A stretch of 64,000 bases of DNA. Origin: Streptosporangium sp. NBC_01756. GTDB taxonomy: Bacteria > Actinomycetota > Actinomycetes > Streptosporangiales > Streptosporangiaceae. Shown piece after piece: positions 61,267 through 64,000 of the stretch (positions are counted from its first letter, which is position 1; the number at the start of each line of letters is the position of its first letter). The notes beneath the pieces were generated by a model that searched no databases, was not told the DNA's origin, and saw only the letters and a list, made by a program, of their open reading frames with translations. The position numbers were made by a program, and so were the translations under genes. The DNA is taken from NCBI RefSeq assembly GCF_035917975.1, contig NZ_CP109130.1:124001-188000 (forward strand), in the 5' to 3' direction.

Positions 61267-62864
61267 CCCACTTCGACCTGCTGCTCCGGGGCGGCCTGGT
61301 GATCGACGGTACGGCGGCGACCACCGCCCGGCACGCCGACGTCGGCGTCCTCGACGGCCGCCTCACCCTACTGCCGCCGGGAGCCCCCGCCGCCGCACGC
61401 GAGACCGCGGACCTGACCGGTCTCGTCCTCGCCCCCGGCTTCATCGACGTGCACACCCACTCCGACGGCGTCACCCTGATCGATGGGGAGCTGGGCGGCG
61501 ACATGGTCCGGGCCTCCGTCCTGCAGGGGGTCACCACGGAAATCTGCGGCAACTGCGGTTCCAGCCTCTTCCCCGCCCTGCCCGGACGGCTGGCCGCGAT
61601 GCGCGCCGAGACCCGGGTCTACTTCGGCGGCGACGTCGGGATGTACGAGGGCTTCGCCGAGTTCGCCGCCGCGCACGCCGCGGTGCCCCGCGCCAACCAT
61701 CTCACCTCCCTGGTCGGGCACGGCACGCTCCGCGCCGGGGTGATCGGCCCCGGTGACCGTGCCGCCACTCCCGGCGAGCTGGACACCATGTGCGCGCTGC
61801 TCGACCGGGCGCTGTCGGCGGGGGCGGCGGGGCTGTCGACCGGGCTCATCTACACCCCCGGTACTTACGCGAGCACCGATGAGGTCGTCGCACTGGCGGC
61901 TGTGGCGGCGGCGCACGGCAAGCCGTACGTCACCCACCTGCGCGATGAGATGTCGCGGGTGGAGGAGGCGCTGGAGGAGGCCGTCGAGATCGGGCGCAGA
62001 AGCGGTGCCTCGCTGCACGTCTCCCACCACAAGACGGCGGGCAAGTACGCCTGGGGACTGACCCGGCGCACCCTGCCGAAGCTCGCTGCCCTGCGCGCCG
62101 AGGGCATGGACGTGACCTGCGACGTCTACCCCTACACCGCGGGGAGCACGGCACTGGGCGCGATGCTTCCGCCCTGGGCCTCGGACGGCGGGATCGCCGC
62201 GCTGACGGCGCGGCTGGCCGATCCCGGACAGCGCGAGCTGATGCGCCGGGCCATCGCCGAGGGCGTCCCCGGCTGGGAGAACACCGTCGGCAACGGCGGC
62301 TGGGACCGCATCTCGATCGCCTGCGCGCCGCGCCATCCCGAGACGGAGGGGCACATGATCGCCGAGCTGGCCGCCGTGCGCGGCCAGGACCCCCTCGACA
62401 TGGTCGCCGAGCTGCTGATCGCCGAGCAGGGCGAGATGACGATCATCAGTCACTCCATGATCGAGGACGACGTGCGGCGGGTGCTGGCCGCGCCGTACTC
62501 GATGATCGGTTCCGACGGCGTGCCCAAGCCCGGCGGCCGGCCCCACCCCCGCTGGGCGGGGACGTTCCCGCGCGTGCTCGGGCGCTACGTCAGGGAGCTG
62601 GGACTGCTGAGCCTGGAGACGGCGGTGCACAAGATGACGGGCATGGCCGCGGCCAGGTTCGGGCTGGCGGGGCGCGGCGTCATCAGCGACGGCGCCCACG
62701 CCGACCTGGTCGTCTTCGACCCCGGCACGGTCGCCGACGGCGCCACCTTCACCGACCCGCTGGTCCCGCCGTCGGGGATCCACTCGGTGATCGTCGCCGG
62801 TCGGACCGTGGTCCGGGACGGGACCGAGACCGGTGCCCGGCCCGGGGCGGTGCTGTCCACGTGA
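61263..62864 (+). CDS. N-acyl-D-amino-acid deacylase (D-aminoacylase)
   Basis: A 533-residue amidohydrolase. Metal motif [26 protein letters not shown] with the bridging cysteine of D-aminoacylases, [31 protein letters not shown] and MIGSDGVPK. It cleaves N-acyl-D-amino acids (or D-amino-acid-containing amides) to D-amino acid and acid. The GTG start overlaps the ATPase stop; the end overlaps the hydrolase start. In this operon it probably acts on what the importer brings in. Confidence 0.93.
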   Translation: MTHFDLLLRGGLVIDGTAATTARHADVGVLDGRLTLLPPGAPAAARETADLTGLVLAPGFIDVHTHSDGVTLIDGELGGDMVRASVLQGVTTEICGNCGSSLFPALPGRLAAMRAETRVYFGGDVGMYEGFAEFAAAHAAVPRANHLTSLVGHGTLRAGVIGPGDRAATPGELDTMCALLDRALSAGAAGLSTGLIYTPGTYASTDEVVALAAVAAAHGKPYVTHLRDEMSRVEEALEEAVEIGRRSGASLHVSHHKTAGKYAWGLTRRTLPKLAALRAEGMDVTCDVYPYTAGSTALGAMLPPWASDGGIAALTARLADPGQRELMRRAIAEGVPGWENTVGNGGWDRISIACAPRHPETEGHMIAELAAVRGQDPLDMVAELLIAEQGEMTIISHSMIEDDVRRVLAAPYSMIGSDGVPKPGGRPHPRWAGTFPRVLGRYVRELGLLSLETAVHKMTGMAAARFGLAGRGVISDGAHADLVVFDPGTVADGATFTDPLVPPSGIHSVIVAGRTVVRDGTETGARPGAVLST

Positions 62865-63784
62865 GCGGTGACCGCGTGATCGACCGTGATCGCGGCCTCT
62901 GGAAGGATGACGGGCCCGGGAACGACGCCGGGCCCGAACAGGACGACGGGTTCCGGGAGGATGACGGGTTCCGGGAGGATGGGGCGATGACGGAGTTCGA
63001 CGTGCCGGGTGGCGAGGCCGCGCGCACGGTGGCCGTGTCGGTGCCGGGGCTGGTCTCCCTTCACGAGGACGTCGAACTGACCCTGGCGAGCACCGGCAAG
63101 CTGCTGCTGCTCGCCGCGGTGGCACGCGGGATCACCGCCGGGAAGCTCGATCCCGCCGAGATCGTGGAGGTGCGTGAGGAGGACCGCTGCGGCGGCTCCG
63201 GTCTGCTGGGAGCCCTGTCCGGCCGCCGCTGGGCGATCGGGGATCTCGCTGTGCTCATCGCGTCGGTGAGCGACAACACCGCGACCAACACGCTGCTGCG
63301 CCGGCTCGGTCTGGACCGGGTGGCCGAGGACGCCGCCGCGCTCGGCTTCGCGCGGACGCGGATCCTCGACCGGATCCGCGAGCCGCGACTGCCCGCACAC
63401 CCGCCGGCCTTCGCCGTCGGCACGGCCGGCGAGCTCGCCCGGTTCGCGGCCGGGCTCGACGGCCGGCGGGAGTGGACCCGGCTCATGCTGGACTGGATGG
63501 CGCACAACACCGACCGGAGCCTGGTCCCCGCACTGCTGCCGCACGAGCCGGAGGACCGGGAGGTCCCCGCCTCCGTTCCGCCCGGAAGGGTCTGGGTGGC
63601 GAACAAGACCGGCACCGACGCCGGGGTGCGGGCCGACGTCGGGGTGATGATCGGCTCCGGGCGCCGGATCGGCTACGCCGTGCTGGCCAACGGCCCCTGC
63701 GGAGACGAGCACGCCCTGGTGGAGAGCGTCCGCCAGGCCGGCCTGGCCATCGGCCGCCTGGCCGGCCTGCCTCTCGACCGCTGA
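62861..63784 (+). CDS. class A beta-lactamase-fold serine hydrolase
   Basis: A 307-residue cytosolic protein (no signal peptide). The serine-hydrolase triad is intact: LASTGKLLLL (SxxK), ASVSDNTATN (SDN) and VANKTGTDAGVRAD (KTG). A Glu in REPRLPA could be the omega-loop base. The lack of export argues against antibiotic resistance and for D-aminopeptidase or esterase activity. GTG 62861 overlaps the deacylase stop; ATG 62987 with GGAGG before it is an alternative that drops an acidic N-terminus carrying an in-frame 18-bp duplication (DDGFRE twice). Confidence 0.88.
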   Translation: MSGDRVIDRDRGLWKDDGPGNDAGPEQDDGFREDDGFREDGAMTEFDVPGGEAARTVAVSVPGLVSLHEDVELTLASTGKLLLLAAVARGITAGKLDPAEIVEVREEDRCGGSGLLGALSGRRWAIGDLAVLIASVSDNTATNTLLRRLGLDRVAEDAAALGFARTRILDRIREPRLPAHPPAFAVGTAGELARFAAGLDGRREWTRLMLDWMAHNTDRSLVPALLPHEPEDREVPASVPPGRVWVANKTGTDAGVRADVGVMIGSGRRIGYAVLANGPCGDEHALVESVRQAGLAIGRLAGLPLDR

Positions 63785-63791
63785 CCCGGAA

Positions 63792-63816
63792 CACGCCGGC
63801 CGACCGTGCCGGCGTG
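63792..63816 (+). terminator. hairpin ending the amino-acid importer operon
   Basis: Perfect 9-bp stem (CACGCCGGC 63792-63800, GCCGGCGTG 63808-63816), eight bases after the hydrolase stop. Confidence 0.7.
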
Positions 63817-63960
63817 ACCCCCCGGCACCTCGACGGCGACGGCTCCGTCCGCGCGGGCGCCAACGGCGCCGCTGGAAGCCGGTGCGCACGATGGCGTCGC
63901 TCCACTCGACGGCTTCGGGACCGCGAGTCCGACCCGGGGTTCGGCCGGATCGTCGAGGAG

Positions 63961-64000
63961 TCAGCGCAGGGCGTTGCGGATCTGGGCCGAGGCGTCGCGC
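63961..64000 (-). CDS. possible C-terminus of a minus-strand gene
   Basis: A minus-strand frame enters from the right edge and stops at 63961 (reading ...RDASAQIRNALR). The codon pattern fits coding DNA, but only 12 residues are inside the window, so neither the gene nor its family can be named. The stretch 63817-63960 shows no feature. Confidence 0.3.
   Translation of the reverse strand, partial: RDASAQIRNALR

Noticed and set aside
61368..63889. Very long minus-strand frames over the deacylase and hydrolase genes
   Set aside because: They are antisense shadows caused by high G+C; the plus-strand genes have complete catalytic motifs.

Overview
This window is chromosomal DNA from a high-GC actinomycete. 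The evidence is the strongly G/C-biased third codon positions, many GTG starts and GTGA/ATGA gene overlaps, and the presence of RbpA, a WhiB regulator, an F420-type oxidoreductase and sigma-B/sigma-R-like promoters. The gene set resembles Streptosporangiaceae (Streptosporangium/Nonomuraea type), but that placement is inference. No rRNA, tRNA, CRISPR array, intact transposase or prophage was seen.

Layout. (1) 1-9.8 kb: a plus-strand sugar operon with the end of a Gfo/Idh/MocA dehydrogenase, a ribose-type ABC importer (one ATPase, two permeases, one lipoprotein receptor), a tagatose/allulose-3-epimerase-like isomerase behind a 9-copy 7-bp repeat, and a secreted 1170-residue protein joining ThuA, PQQ-type sugar dehydrogenase, PKD, CBM6 and ricin-B modules. 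A decayed second ricin domain follows. (2) 10.3-19 kb: small redox and regulatory genes (NmrA-like, ArsR-like, aldo/keto reductase, VOC, DUF1349, WYL regulator, DeoR plus MFS, TauE). (3) 19.2-21.3 kb: a TetR/NmrA divergent pair enclosed by about 84-bp inverted repeats, with a 3 x 34-bp tandem repeat inside. (4) 21.3-27.4 kb: a minus-strand maltose/oligosaccharide importer operon with a GH13 alpha-glucosidase and no ATPase of its own. (5) 27.9-30 kb: TetR with a divergent DHA2 efflux pump. (6) 30-43 kb: a stress and redox district (CoA-disulfide-reductase-like flavoprotein, A-type Fe-S fold protein, an F420 oxidoreductase/Zn-alcohol dehydrogenase/hemerythrin operon behind a near-perfect sigma-B promoter, phosphoketolase, DUF427, epimerase, DUF72, WhiB, catalase, ChaB). 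(7) 43-45.6 kb: a Tat-exported family-8 polysaccharide lyase with a DUF11 remnant after its stop. (8) 45.7-54.7 kb: a membrane pseudokinase-like protein divergent from MoxR-DUF58-VWA, then two methyltransferases, GDPD, a UMF1-type MFS protein, RbpA and a PEP-mutase-family enzyme. (9) 54.9-57.2 kb: an NAD(P)-binding protein, a lone PemK/MazF-like protein, a group II intron reverse-transcriptase remnant and an exported protein of unknown function. (10) 57.3-63.8 kb: lysA divergent from a polar amino-acid ABC importer that is translationally coupled to an N-acyl-D-amino-acid deacylase and a class A beta-lactamase-fold hydrolase.

The two most coherent candidates for undescribed biology are the sugar operon, where an extracellular ThuA/PQQ-dehydrogenase/lectin fusion could feed an oxidised sugar to the importer and the cytosolic dehydrogenase and epimerase, and the D-amino-acid salvage operon, where importer, deacylase and serine hydrolase are coupled in one transcript. 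The inverted-repeat-bounded TetR/NmrA cassette is the clearest unexplained DNA structure.
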